64,000 nucleotides of DNA from positions 868,001 to 932,000 of the forward strand of contig NC_021658.1 in NCBI RefSeq assembly GCF_000418325.1, given 5' to 3'. Of the stretch, positions 43,115 to 52,272 are shown in pieces; within the stretch, counting starts at the first letter, position 1; each line of letters starts with the position of its first letter. Position numbers and translations under genes: made by a program. The notes beneath the pieces are model-generated. The model ran no database searches. It was not told where the DNA came from and worked only from the letters and a program-made list of their open reading frames with translations. The DNA comes from Sorangium cellulosum So0157-2 (GTDB taxonomy: Bacteria > Myxococcota_A > Polyangia > Polyangiales > Polyangiaceae).

Positions 43115-44038
43115 ATGTCGTCTCGAGAGCCCTCCGGCGAGCCTGCCTCCGCGCCGGGGACCGGCGAGGAGCGCGCCGCGCCGGATGCGAGCGAGGAGCG
43201 CGCCGCGGCGGATGCGAGCGAGGAGCGCGCCGCGGCGGATGCGAGCGAGGAGCGCGCCGCGGCGGATGCGAGCGAGGAGCGCGCCGCGGCGGATGCGAGC
43301 GAGGAGCGCGCCGCGGCGGATGCGAGCGAGGAGCGCGCCGCGCGTCCGGGCGTCGGCGCGCGTCCGGGCGTCGGCGCGCGCCCCGGCGTCGGGGCGCGCT
43401 GGATCGCCGCGCTCCTCGCGCTCGCGCTCGCGCTCTCGCTCGGCGCGATCGCCGGCGTCGCGTACCAGCGTTACGCCGCGGTGCACCTGCGCGAGCTCCC
43501 GAAGGTCCCCCGCTGTGTCCGTGGGGCGCGGGTCGCGTTGCGCAGGCCGGTCGCGGTGTCCGGCACGGAGCCCCGCCAGACGGCGTCGGGCGAGACGGTC
43601 CACCTCACGCCCGGCGAAGACCGCGCCGTCGCCTGCGCCCTGCAGTTCGACGAGGCGCTCGCCCGCCACCTCGCCGGAGCGCTGGCCGAGCAGGCGCCCG
43701 CGCAGCGCGCCGCCCGGCTGCTCGAGCTCGTGCGCGACCGCGTGCCGCCGGATCCGGCGCACGATCGCTCGGCCTCCGCCGCCTACATGATGGCCTCGGC
43801 GGCCCTGCGCGGCCTGCCCGAGGACGCGCCCGAGGTCCGCGCCGCCGCCGAGGCGCTCGAGCTGCACCACGCCTGCCGCTTCGCCACGCGGCGCGCCTGC
43901 CCGACGCGCCCCTCGCCGCCGGCGCTCGTGTGGCTCGCCGGCGTCCCCGCGGCGCTGAGCCTGCTCGGGCTGTTCGGGATCGGCCTTACCGCGAGCGCCG
44001 CGCGCTACCGGCGCTGGACCGCGCGGCGGGGCCGCTGA
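43115..44038 (+). CDS. Hypothetical two-helix membrane protein with DASEERAAA repeats
   Basis: The 307-residue protein starts with an acidic repeat region (six copies of DASEERAAA or near, then three RPGVGA), a membrane helix (WIAALLALALALSLGAIAGV, about 104-123), a ~150-residue extracytoplasmic domain with several Cys, and a second helix (ALVWLAGVPAALSLLGLFGI) before a basic end. No family recognised. The repeats sit on the cytoplasmic side and are charge-balanced, suggesting a flexible spacer. It follows the ATPase-like gene by 47 bases. Confidence 0.55.
   Translation: MSSREPSGEPASAPGTGEERAAPDASEERAAADASEERAAADASEERAAADASEERAAADASEERAAADASEERAARPGVGARPGVGARPGVGARWIAALLALALALSLGAIAGVAYQRYAAVHLRELPKVPRCVRGARVALRRPVAVSGTEPRQTASGETVHLTPGEDRAVACALQFDEALARHLAGALAEQAPAQRAARLLELVRDRVPPDPAHDRSASAAYMMASAALRGLPEDAPEVRAAAEALELHHACRFATRRACPTRPSPPALVWLAGVPAALSLLGLFGIGLTASAARYRRWTARRGR
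43184..43345 (+). repeat. 27-bp coding tandem repeat, 6 copies
   Basis: Six near-identical copies of a 27-base unit beginning GATGCGAGCGAGGAGCGCGC encode the nonapeptide DASEERAAA. In-frame, so copy-number change would alter the length of the cytoplasmic tail without breaking the gene. Confidence 0.9.
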
Positions 44039-44045
44039 TCGCGCC

Positions 44046-45050
44046 TCAGTCGATCGCCTCGACGCGGAAGCTCGACTGGACCAGGCGGTGACGCCCCGCG
44101 CCGATGTCGGCCACGTCGAACCCGAAGCCCGCGCCCTGGTGGTGGATCCCGCCCGACGTGGCGCCGCTCGGCATCTTCACCGACGAGCTCACCGTCACGT
44201 AGACCTTCGCGCCCTTGGCGAACGCGGCGGTCATCGCGAGGACGCGCCCGGCGAGCTGCGCCGCCGCCTCGCGCGCCACCCGCGCCCAGAGCCCGGCGGC
44301 TCCGGCCGTCGACGACAGCGCGCGCACCCCGAGCACCGCGCCGGCGCCGCTCAGCTGCACCTCGAACACCGCGCGCGCCGTCTCGGGCGTCTCGGCGGCG
44401 CGCACCGCGTCCGCCACCACGGACGCGACCGTGCCGGCGGCGGGCAGATCCAGCCCCAGCGTCTTGTCCCGATCGCGCATCGCCTCGCGCAGCACCTCGC
44501 CGCCCCTGGCCATCGGCACCTCGCGCTGCGCGGGGGGCGCGGTCGGCGCCGGCGGCGGCGGGGCGCGGTCCGGCAGCACGCCGGGCAGCTGCCACACCGG
44601 CACGCCGCCGAGCCCGGCCACGCCCGGCGGCCCCTCGGCGCTCGGCGGCCCGTCGTACTCGGAAGGCGGCGCCGGCGCCGGAGCCGCGGTGGGGCCCTCC
44701 CGCGGCTCGACCGGCGCCTCCGGCGGCGCGGGCGCCTCCGGCCCGCGGCGATCGCGGCGCGCCGTCCGCCCGAGGGCCGGCGCCGCGTCCTCGCGCGGCC
44801 GCGCCCCGTCCGGAGCGCGCGGCTCGTCCTGCCGCGGAGCGAGCGGCGCGACGGGCTCCACCTCGATCTCGACCTCGCGGTAGGCGCCGCTCGATCGGGC
44901 TGCGAGCACGGCCGGGCGGTCCGCGATCCGCGAGAGCCACGGGATGGCAGCGTGGAGCAGCGTCGCTGCGAGCAGAAACCGGGCCTCACGGGGGAACAAG
45001 CGCGGAGCACCTTGCTGGCTGACGGGGAGGGGTGCAAGTGCGCGTTTCAT
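44046..45050 (-). CDS. TonB-like proline-rich envelope protein
   Basis: The 334-residue protein has a short basic start, one hydrophobic segment near residues 25-43 (ARFLLAATLLHAAIPWLSRI), then a long Pro/Glu/Ala-rich linker (about 65-180), and a C-terminal alpha/beta domain (ARAVFEVQLSGAGAVLGVRA, GAKVYVTVSSSVKMPSG). This organisation is that of TonB-like or GYF-type spanning proteins, although the usual TonB YP motif was not found. No ExbB/ExbD genes are near. ATG at 45050 is followed directly by the basic start. Confidence 0.5.
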   Translation of the reverse strand: MKRALAPLPVSQQGAPRLFPREARFLLAATLLHAAIPWLSRIADRPAVLAARSSGAYREVEIEVEPVAPLAPRQDEPRAPDGARPREDAAPALGRTARRDRRGPEAPAPPEAPVEPREGPTAAPAPAPPSEYDGPPSAEGPPGVAGLGGVPVWQLPGVLPDRAPPPPAPTAPPAQREVPMARGGEVLREAMRDRDKTLGLDLPAAGTVASVVADAVRAAETPETARAVFEVQLSGAGAVLGVRALSSTAGAAGLWARVAREAAAQLAGRVLAMTAAFAKGAKVYVTVSSSVKMPSGATSGGIHHQGAGFGFDVADIGAGRHRLVQSSFRVEAID

Positions 45051-45385
45051 CGCCGCCGTGCTCTGTTCACGGCGCGCACCTCACCCGCGCCGCCGCGAGC
45101 ACATCGCTCTCGCTCCCCCGCTTCGCCGCCCGGCGGCCTCACCCACGCGTGATCCAGCAGGGCACATCGTATTACGGTCACGCTTAAATCTGCGCGCACG
45201 GCACGGTTGCCGCTTGAGCTTGTGGCCGTGCTGGTCGATCCTCCCGCTGCCACGGCGCCTTCCAGGCTCATGGCAGGAGCAGAAACGCAGCGCGGCGCCG
45301 CACGTGCAACGCGCTCACCGAACAGAAGCAGCGCCTGGCAGCGAAGGCCGAGCGCTACGTCCCCGATGTGAGGAGGCGTATCAAA
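45051..45385. other. 335-base divergent intergenic region, no gene seen
   Basis: The region between the divergent TonB-like and esterase-like genes must carry both promoters. AT-richer spots occur at about 45165-45190. AGGAGG at 45371-45376 is the ribosome site of the downstream gene. No operator-like palindrome recognised. Confidence 0.35.
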
Positions 45386-46840
45386 ATGAAGGGAAACGTG
45401 AGCGCTGACAGGTCGCCTGCGGACCTCTCGACGACGCCCACGCCGCCGCCCGTCACCGTGGTCCAGGGCTCCCCGGATCGCGGTCTCCCCCTCGACACGC
45501 CGCCCCTCGGCGCGGCGTCCGGTCCGCTGGAGCAAGGGCTGCTCTTCGATCCGCCGCCCCTCGGCGCCGAGCCCGGCCCGCCAGGGCCTCTCTTCGAGGG
45601 TCTGCCGCCCTCCGGCGCGGCGCCCGGCCCGCTCCCGCCGGGGTTCGCGCCCGGCCTCGTCGATCCCGCGCTGTCCGGAGCGCCGCTCCACCTCGCCGGG
45701 GTCGGGCCGTACGGCTCCTTTTCCGCGCCGTCGCCGCGCGAGCGCCGCGCCCGCACGTGGCGCGCGCTCGGCGCGTTCGTCCTCGCCGCGGCGACCGTGA
45801 TCGCCGTCGTCTTCCTCGCCGCGCGCGGGATCGGCGCGAGGATGCCGGTCAACGGCGAGGCCTTCCGCGCCATGACGCCTGTCAGCCGCGCCCTGCTCCT
45901 CGCCTCGCGCTCCGTGGCCGAGGGCGCCGCGGCGAGGGTGCTCGTCGCGCCCGAGGTGTTCGCGCGCTGGCAGGGGGCGACGCCGCCGCCCGAGATCCGG
46001 CACGACGGCTACGCGTCGATCCGCGGCGGCGTGCTGTTCACGCCCGAGACGTTCAGGCCCACCGGCTCGAGCTACGATCTCGTGATCCATTTCCACGGCA
46101 ACACCCAGCTCGTCCGCGAGAGCGCCGAGGTCGCCGGGCTGAACGCCGCGATCGCCGTCATCAACCTGGGCATCGGCTCGGGCGCCTACGAGGAGCTCTA
46201 CGCGCAGCCGGGCGTCTACGAGAGCCTGCTCGCGGACATCGACCGGGCGCTCGCGCAGCGCGGCCTGCCGACCCCGCGCCTCCGCCGGCTCGCGCTCTCC
46301 TCGTGGAGCGCGGGCTACGGCGCGATCGCGAAGATCCTGGAGCTCCGCCGCGGCATCGACGCGCTCGACGCGATCCTCGTCACGGACGGCATCCACTGCG
46401 GCTTCGTCCCGGACCACCCGAGCGGGCTCAACACCCTGCAGCTCGCCTCGTTCGCGCGCGCCGCGCAGCTCGCCGCCGCGGGGCAGGTGCTGTTCACGAT
46501 CACGCACTCGGAGATCGACCCGATCGCGTACGCCAGCTCCAGCGCGACGGCCAGCTACCTGCTCGGCGCGGCGGCCGGGCACCCCGTCGAGCGGTCGCCA
46601 GCGCTCGAGGCCCCGCCGCACCTGCGCCTGCGCGCGGCCGAGGGCGCCGTCTCGAGGAAGCTCGAGAAGCAGATGATCCCGACCACCGAGGCGACCGTGG
46701 GCGAGCTCCGCGTCCGCGGGTTCCGGGGCAACACGCCGGAGCACCACATGGCGCACCTGCTCCAGATGGCCTCGACCGTCCTCCCCGAGCTCGTCGAGCG
46801 CTGGCGCGAGGGTGGCGACCCCGCGCCGCCTGCCCGCTGA
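45386..46840 (+). CDS. Membrane-anchored alpha/beta-hydrolase-like protein
   Basis: The 484-residue protein has a Pro/Gly-rich N-terminal ~110 residues with repeated PPLGA elements, a membrane helix (ALGAFVLAAATVIAVVFLAA, about 134-153), and an exported domain with YDLVIHFHGNTQLVRESAEV, LALSSWSAGYGAI (S-x-S-x-G nucleophile elbow like GWSAG) and NTPEHHMAHL (possible catalytic His). This fits a diverged esterase or depolymerase. ATG at 45386 has AGGAGG ten bases upstream, preferred to the in-frame GTG at 45368. Confidence 0.65.
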   Translation: MKGNVSADRSPADLSTTPTPPPVTVVQGSPDRGLPLDTPPLGAASGPLEQGLLFDPPPLGAEPGPPGPLFEGLPPSGAAPGPLPPGFAPGLVDPALSGAPLHLAGVGPYGSFSAPSPRERRARTWRALGAFVLAAATVIAVVFLAARGIGARMPVNGEAFRAMTPVSRALLLASRSVAEGAAARVLVAPEVFARWQGATPPPEIRHDGYASIRGGVLFTPETFRPTGSSYDLVIHFHGNTQLVRESAEVAGLNAAIAVINLGIGSGAYEELYAQPGVYESLLADIDRALAQRGLPTPRLRRLALSSWSAGYGAIAKILELRRGIDALDAILVTDGIHCGFVPDHPSGLNTLQLASFARAAQLAAAGQVLFTITHSEIDPIAYASSSATASYLLGAAAGHPVERSPALEAPPHLRLRAAEGAVSRKLEKQMIPTTEATVGELRVRGFRGNTPEHHMAHLLQMASTVLPELVERWREGGDPAPPAR

Positions 46841-46855
46841 GCCCGATCGCCCCCG

Positions 46856-47827
46856 TCAGCTCCGGCTCCGCGCCTCGTCCATCCAGGCCTTGATCGCCCC
46901 GGCCATCGGGTGATCCGACCCGAGCTCCGCCTCGGCCAGCCGGAGCGCCCGCTCGTAGAGCGGCAGCGCCGCGGAGGACCGCCCCGCGGCGTGGTGGACC
47001 TGCGCGAGCCGGACCAGGGTCGGCCGGAGCGACGGGTGGGCGTCCCCGACGATCGCCTCCCGCGCGGCGAGCGCGCGCTCGTACAGCGCCGCCGCCTCGG
47101 CCGCGTCCCCGAGCGCCTCCCGCGCGGCGCCCAGGTTGTGGAGGATCGACGCGCGCAGCGCCCCCTCCACGGCGGGGTCCGCGTCGGCGATCTCGAGCGC
47201 CCTCCGGAGCATCGCCTCCCGCTCGGCCGCCGGCCGGTCCTCCTCGAAGAACGTGGCCGCGTTGTAAAGCGCCTCCGCGACGAGCGGGTGGCGGGCGCCG
47301 AGCGCCCCCTCGCGCAGCGCGATCGCCCGCTGGAAGAGCGGCGCCGCCTCGGCGCGCGCCCCCTTCCGGCCGAGCAGCAGGCCGAGCCGGTTCAGCAGCG
47401 CGGACAGCTCGAGCGGATCGGGGTCGCGCATCCGGTCGTAGCCCGCCAGCATCCGGCGGAACAGCGCCTCCACGTCCTCGGCCGCTCCCTGGCGCTCCAG
47501 GATGGCGGCGAGCTGCTCGAGCAGCCTCGGCAGCGGCGGGTCCGCGCCCACCCCCGCCGCCTCGGCGATGGCGATCGCCCGGGCGGAGCTCGCGCGCGCC
47601 TCGGAGAGCCGCCCCTGCGCGAGCTGCGCCGAGCTCAGCGCGTAGAGCGGCCCCGTGAGCTCGGCGTCCCCGGGGCCGTAGATCTCCTCGGCGATGGCGA
47701 TCGCCCGGGCGCACGTCGCCTCGGCCTCGGCGTGGCGGGAGCCGGCCAGCTCGGACGCCGCCTGGTCGAGTAGGCTCCGGTACTCTCTCCCCCTCCACCA
47801 GCGCCGCAGGGCGCGATCGGGTCGCAT
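46856..47827 (-). CDS. Tetratricopeptide repeat protein
   Basis: The 323-residue protein is built of TPR units of the kinesin-light-chain type (about 42-residue period): AEATCARAIAIAEEIYGPGD, AAPLFQRAIALREGALGARH, AAALYERALAAREAIVGDAH, ALPLYERALRLAEAELGSDH. There is no signal peptide or second domain. It is likely a protein-interaction scaffold; partners unknown. It faces the esterase-like gene (convergent, 15 bases apart). Confidence 0.88.
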   Translation of the reverse strand: MRPDRALRRWWRGREYRSLLDQAASELAGSRHAEAEATCARAIAIAEEIYGPGDAELTGPLYALSSAQLAQGRLSEARASSARAIAIAEAAGVGADPPLPRLLEQLAAILERQGAAEDVEALFRRMLAGYDRMRDPDPLELSALLNRLGLLLGRKGARAEAAPLFQRAIALREGALGARHPLVAEALYNAATFFEEDRPAAEREAMLRRALEIADADPAVEGALRASILHNLGAAREALGDAAEAAALYERALAAREAIVGDAHPSLRPTLVRLAQVHHAAGRSSAALPLYERALRLAEAELGSDHPMAGAIKAWMDEARSRS

Positions 47828-48294
47828 CCTTCTCTACTACCTCGTCCCCACCCGCCGGGGCGAGAGGGCCGGCAGGGACGTCCGGCGCCCGCGGCGGCGC
47901 CGCGAGGCGGGGACGATCGGAAGAGCGTTGCGCCGGCGCGGAGCAGTGTAATCTGCTCGCAGGGTCTCGTGGTGCGCAGGTGGGATGCAGACGCTCGGTG
48001 CCAGCAACTGGCGGTCCTCGTCGATCGGGGCTATGGCGCTCGGCGCATGGTGCAGCGCCTCCCGCCCGGCCTCGGGCAGGGCTTCCGGAAGGGCCCCTCG
48101 CAGGGGACACTCGGCCTCGCGGACGGGGCGATCGAGGAAAGGTCGCCAAGGACTTTTCTTCCGTTTAGACTGCCCCGACGGCCCCACGCACCGACGCCCC
48201 CCACGATCATGAGGTCCAAGCTCACGCATCGCGAGGCATCGTTACCGAGGGGAGGGCTCGCCCGCGCCCGCACGGGGAAGGCGACGGAGTTCAT
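47828..48294. other. 467-base divergent intergenic region, no gene seen
   Basis: The region between the divergent TPR and kinase genes holds no convincing frame despite its length. It contains a moderately AT-rich block (about 48130-48175) that could carry the kinase promoter. No RNA gene or palindrome was recognised. Confidence 0.35.
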
Positions 48295-49983
48295 ATGAGT
48301 GCCAACGAAAACGTCGTCGATGAAGTAGCGCGCAGCGAGCCGATCGATCCGTTGCTCGGAAAGGTGCTCAACAGCAAGTTCAAGATCCTGTCCATGCTCG
48401 CGACCGGCGGCATGGGCACGATCTATCGCGGCGAGCAGATCCCGCTCGGGCGCCCGGTGGCGATCAAGGTCCTGATCCCGAACCAGGCCTCGCGGCAGCT
48501 CGACCCGAACTTCCACAAGCGCTTCTTCCTCGAAGCGAGCATCCTCGCGCGCCTCCAGCACCCGAACATCGTCACCGTCTTCGACTACGGCCGCATCGAG
48601 GCCGACGATCAGGACCGGTTCTTCATGGCGATGGAGTTCCTCGAGGGCGAGACGCTCTTCCGGCGCGTGCGCCGGCAGGGGCGCCTGCCGCCGCCCGAGG
48701 CGATGCGCATCGCGCGGCAGATCGCGCGCGGGCTGCGCGAGGCGCACAAGCACGGCGTCGTCCACCGCGACCTCAAGCCGTCGAACGTCATGCTCGTCTC
48801 CAACGAGGACTCGGAGGAGGCGGTCAAGATCCTCGACTTCGGCCTGGTGAAGCAGCTCGGCGACGACTCGGAGGAGCTCACGCAGCAGGGCGCGTTCCTC
48901 GGATCGCCCCGCTTCATGTCGCCGGAGCAGATCTCGCACGGCAAGGTCGATCTCAGGACCGACATCTACTCGCTGGGCGTGATCCTCTACCAGATGCTCT
49001 GCGGGAAGGTCCCGTTCGAGTCCGAGAAGTCGATCCAGATCCTGATGGCGCACCTCCAGCAGCCGGTGCCGCGCATGAAGGATCGGAACCCGGACGTCGA
49101 CATCCCGGAGCCGCTCGAGGCGCTCGTGATGCGCTGTCTGGCGAAGGATCCGGACGGGCGGCCCGCGACCATGGACGCGCTCATCCAGGGCCTCGGCGAG
49201 TGCGCCCGCGGCATGGGCGTGACGACCGCCTTCGGCGGCACGCAGATCACCTCGTTCGAGTCGCTGCCCGGCGTGCAGATCTCGTCGCGCTCGTCGACCG
49301 TGCAGGCGCTCAAGGAGGCCGTGACGCTCCCGGCGCCGTCGACGGACGACGAGGCGAGCGGCCGCACCTCCGGCGTGGGCACGGGCGTCTCGGCGGCGAC
49401 CACGGCGGACGCGTCGAAGGGCGCCGCGGGCGCGCAGGAGGCGCGCCCCGGCGGCGGACGCAAGGCGGCGATCCTCGCCGCCATCGGCGCCGTCGTCGTG
49501 GCGGCGGTCGCGTTCGTGCTGACCCGCAGCCCCGCGCAGAGCGAGGCCACGACCGATCCCCCGCCCGCCGCCGCGCCCCCGCCGGCGACCACGCCGACCG
49601 ATCACAAGGGCGCGCCGTCGTTCATGCTCATCATCGAGTCGATCCCGCCGGGCGCCGAGGTCCTCGAGGACGGCAAGTCGCTCGGGCTCACGCCGCTCCA
49701 GCTCTCGATCGAGAACGAGCAGGTGCGCGCGGCGCCGCGCCGGCTGACGCTGCAGAAGGAAGGCTTCCAGCCCTACTCCATCGTGCAGGGGCCGTCCGAG
49801 ATGTCCGTCCAGACCGTCGCGAGGCTCGCGCAGGCGGCGGCGCCGGCGAAGACGGAGGAGCAGCCCTCCAACTCGGGCAGCAAGCGCAACTGGGGCCGCA
49901 CCGTTCGCCCGGCCGCGCCTCCGCCCACGACGAAGCCCTCCACCCCCGAGAACACGGCGCCCCCGATCCGGATCGACCGCTGA
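48295..49983 (+). CDS. Serine/threonine protein kinase with C-terminal PEGA domain
   Basis: The 562-residue kinase has a complete catalytic domain (residues ~25-300): glycine loop (LATGGMGTIYRG), VAIKVL, catalytic loop HRDLKPSN, DFG (ILDFGLVKQ) and GSPRFMSPEQI. A membrane helix (AAILAAIGAVVVAAVAFVLT, near 395) follows a Ser/Thr/Ala linker, and outside lies a PEGA domain (SIPPGAEVLEDGKSLGLTPL) ending in a Pro-rich tail. It likely senses an envelope cue and phosphorylates cytoplasmic targets. Start ATG at 48295. Confidence 0.93.
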   Translation: MSANENVVDEVARSEPIDPLLGKVLNSKFKILSMLATGGMGTIYRGEQIPLGRPVAIKVLIPNQASRQLDPNFHKRFFLEASILARLQHPNIVTVFDYGRIEADDQDRFFMAMEFLEGETLFRRVRRQGRLPPPEAMRIARQIARGLREAHKHGVVHRDLKPSNVMLVSNEDSEEAVKILDFGLVKQLGDDSEELTQQGAFLGSPRFMSPEQISHGKVDLRTDIYSLGVILYQMLCGKVPFESEKSIQILMAHLQQPVPRMKDRNPDVDIPEPLEALVMRCLAKDPDGRPATMDALIQGLGECARGMGVTTAFGGTQITSFESLPGVQISSRSSTVQALKEAVTLPAPSTDDEASGRTSGVGTGVSAATTADASKGAAGAQEARPGGGRKAAILAAIGAVVVAAVAFVLTRSPAQSEATTDPPPAAAPPPATTPTDHKGAPSFMLIIESIPPGAEVLEDGKSLGLTPLQLSIENEQVRAAPRRLTLQKEGFQPYSIVQGPSEMSVQTVARLAQAAAPAKTEEQPSNSGSKRNWGRTVRPAAPPPTTKPSTPENTAPPIRIDR

Positions 49984-50082
49984 CGTTCAGGGCGAGCCCT
50001 ACGATCCGTATCGGCTCGTCCTGGATTCGCGCCGCCGCGAGGGCGCGGTGCCGTCGCCATGCGCTAGCTTTTTCGCTCGCGC

Positions 50083-52272
50083 ATGTCCCGCCTGCTCATC
50101 GTCTCGAACCGCCTCCCCGTGACCGTCCACGTCGATCAGGGCGACGTCTCCGTCGTCCCGTCGGCGGGCGGCCTGGTCACCGCGATGCGGAGCCCCCACG
50201 AGCGCCACGGCGGCCTGTGGCTGGGCTGGCCGGGCGACGTCTCGTGCCTCGGCGCGGCGCAGCGCGCGGCGCTCGAGGAGCAGCTCCGGCAGCTCGGCAC
50301 CGTCCCGGTGCACCTCACGCCGGTCGAGGTGAAGCGCTATTACGACGGCTTCTCGAACGGCGTGCTGTGGCCGCTGTTCCACTACCTGACCGAGAAGGTC
50401 CACCTCGACGCCCGGCGCGACTGGGAGACCTACCGCGAGGTGAACGAGCGCTTCACCGAGGCGATCGTCGCGCAGCACAGGCCCGGCGACCGCGTCTGGA
50501 TCCACGACTACCAGCTCACGCTCGTGCCGGCGATGCTGCGCCAGCGCATCCCGGACGCGCGGATCGGCTTCTTCCTGCACATCCCGTTCCCCGCGGCCGA
50601 GGTCTTCCGGAGCCTGCCGTGGCGCGAGCAGGTGCTGCGCGGCATGCTCGGCGCGGACGTCGTCGGGTTTCACACGGCGTCGTATCGGTACCACTTCGTC
50701 TACTCCGCCGCGCGCGTGCTCGGCCTCGATCCCGACCTCGAGACGCTCGCGGTCGAGGGGCGCGAGGTGCGGCTCGGCGTCCACCCGATCAGCATCGACG
50801 TCGACGAGTTCGTGCGGCTCGCCCGGGACGAGGAGGTCCGCGCCGAGGCGCGGCGCATCCGCGAGCGCGCCCAGGGGCGGAAGATCGTGCTCGGCATCGA
50901 TCGGCTCGACTACACGAAGGGGATCCCGCGGCGCATGCTCGCGATCGAGCGCTTCCTCGAGCGCGAGCCCGAGCCCCGGAGCAAGGTCCGGTTCATCCAG
51001 CTCGCGGTGCCGACGCGCGAGAAGGTGGACGCCTACGCCGACTTCCGGCGCACCGTGAACGAGCTCGTCGGCCGCATCAACGGCAGCTACGCGACGCTCG
51101 ACGACGTCCCGATCCACTTCCTGCACCGGTCGATGCCCATGTCCGAGGTCGTCGCGCTCTACCTCGCGGCCGACGTGATGATGGTGACGCCGCTGCGCGA
51201 CGGGATGAACCTGGTCTGCAAGGAGTACGTGGCGTCGCGGATCGACGACACCGGCGCCCTCGTGCTGAGCGAGTTCGCGGGCGCGGCCGCCGAGCTGATC
51301 GAGGCGCTCCCGGTCAACCCGTACGACATCGACTCGGTGGCCGCGACGATCAAGCGGGCGCTCGTCATGCCGCCGTCCGAGCAGCGCGTCCGGATGCAGG
51401 CGCTCCGGCGCCGCGTCGTCACGCACGACGTGCACCGCTGGGCGCACCGCTTCCTGAACGATCTCGAGCGCGCGTGCAGCGCGGCGCCGGAGGTCGGGGC
51501 GGCCCGGCGGCGCACCGACGCGCCCCAGCTGAACACGATCGCGAGCGCGCGCAGCGCCCCGTCGCTGGTCGTGATGCTCGACTACGACGGCACGCTCGTC
51601 CCGCTCGCGCCGATGCCCGAGCTCGCGCCGCCGGACGAGGAGCTCATCGCGGATCTGCGCGAGCTCGCGGCGCGCCCGCGGACGCAGGTGCACGTGGTGA
51701 GCGGCCGGCCGCGCGAGGACCTCGACCGCTGGCTGGGCGAGCTGCCGATCTGCCTGCACGCGGAGCACGGGTTCTTCTCCCGCGCGGCCCCCGGCGAGCC
51801 CTGGGTCGCGCTCCGCGAGGCGTCGCTCGACTGGAAGCCGCGGGTCCGCGACATCCTCCAGGGGTTCGTCGACCGCACGGCGGGCAGCTTCATCGAGGAG
51901 AAGGTGGCGTCGATCGCGTGGCACTACCGGTCGGCCGACCCGGAGCTCGCCAGCCAGATGGCGCGCGAGGTGCCCGCGAAGCTCGAGGAGGTGCTGCGCG
52001 AGCGCGATCTCGAGCTGATCCCCGGCCGGAAGGTGCTGGAGGTGCGGCTGCGCGGCGTGAACAAGGGGGCGATCGTGCCGCGGGTGCTGGCGACGGTGCC
52101 GCCCGAGGCGATGGTCGTCGCGCTCGGCGACGACCGGACGGACGAGGACCTGTTCGCGGCGCTCCCCCCGACGGCCCTGACCGTCCACGTGGGCGGCGGG
52201 GAGAGCTCCGCGGCGTTTCAGCTGCCCGATCCGGCCGCGGCGCGGCGCTTCCTGCGCGCGCTCGTGGCGTGA
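50083..52272 (+). CDS. otsAB: Bifunctional trehalose-6-phosphate synthase/phosphatase
   Basis: The 729-residue fusion makes trehalose from a nucleotide-activated glucose and glucose-6-phosphate. The synthase (1-470, GT20) has SNRLPV, GLWLGWPGD, WIHDYQLTLVPAMLR, GIDRLDYTKGIPRR and RDGMNLVCKEYVAS. The phosphatase (490-729, HAD) has VVMLDYDGTLVPLAPMPE with the nucleophilic Asp and GDDRTDEDLFAAL. Such OtsA-OtsB fusions occur in myxobacteria. Trehalose protects spores and cells from drying and osmotic stress. It stands alone after the PEGA kinase gene. Confidence 0.96.
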   Translation: MSRLLIVSNRLPVTVHVDQGDVSVVPSAGGLVTAMRSPHERHGGLWLGWPGDVSCLGAAQRAALEEQLRQLGTVPVHLTPVEVKRYYDGFSNGVLWPLFHYLTEKVHLDARRDWETYREVNERFTEAIVAQHRPGDRVWIHDYQLTLVPAMLRQRIPDARIGFFLHIPFPAAEVFRSLPWREQVLRGMLGADVVGFHTASYRYHFVYSAARVLGLDPDLETLAVEGREVRLGVHPISIDVDEFVRLARDEEVRAEARRIRERAQGRKIVLGIDRLDYTKGIPRRMLAIERFLEREPEPRSKVRFIQLAVPTREKVDAYADFRRTVNELVGRINGSYATLDDVPIHFLHRSMPMSEVVALYLAADVMMVTPLRDGMNLVCKEYVASRIDDTGALVLSEFAGAAAELIEALPVNPYDIDSVAATIKRALVMPPSEQRVRMQALRRRVVTHDVHRWAHRFLNDLERACSAAPEVGAARRRTDAPQLNTIASARSAPSLVVMLDYDGTLVPLAPMPELAPPDEELIADLRELAARPRTQVHVVSGRPREDLDRWLGELPICLHAEHGFFSRAAPGEPWVALREASLDWKPRVRDILQGFVDRTAGSFIEEKVASIAWHYRSADPELASQMAREVPAKLEEVLRERDLELIPGRKVLEVRLRGVNKGAIVPRVLATVPPEAMVVALGDDRTDEDLFAALPPTALTVHVGGGESSAAFQLPDPAAARRFLRALVA

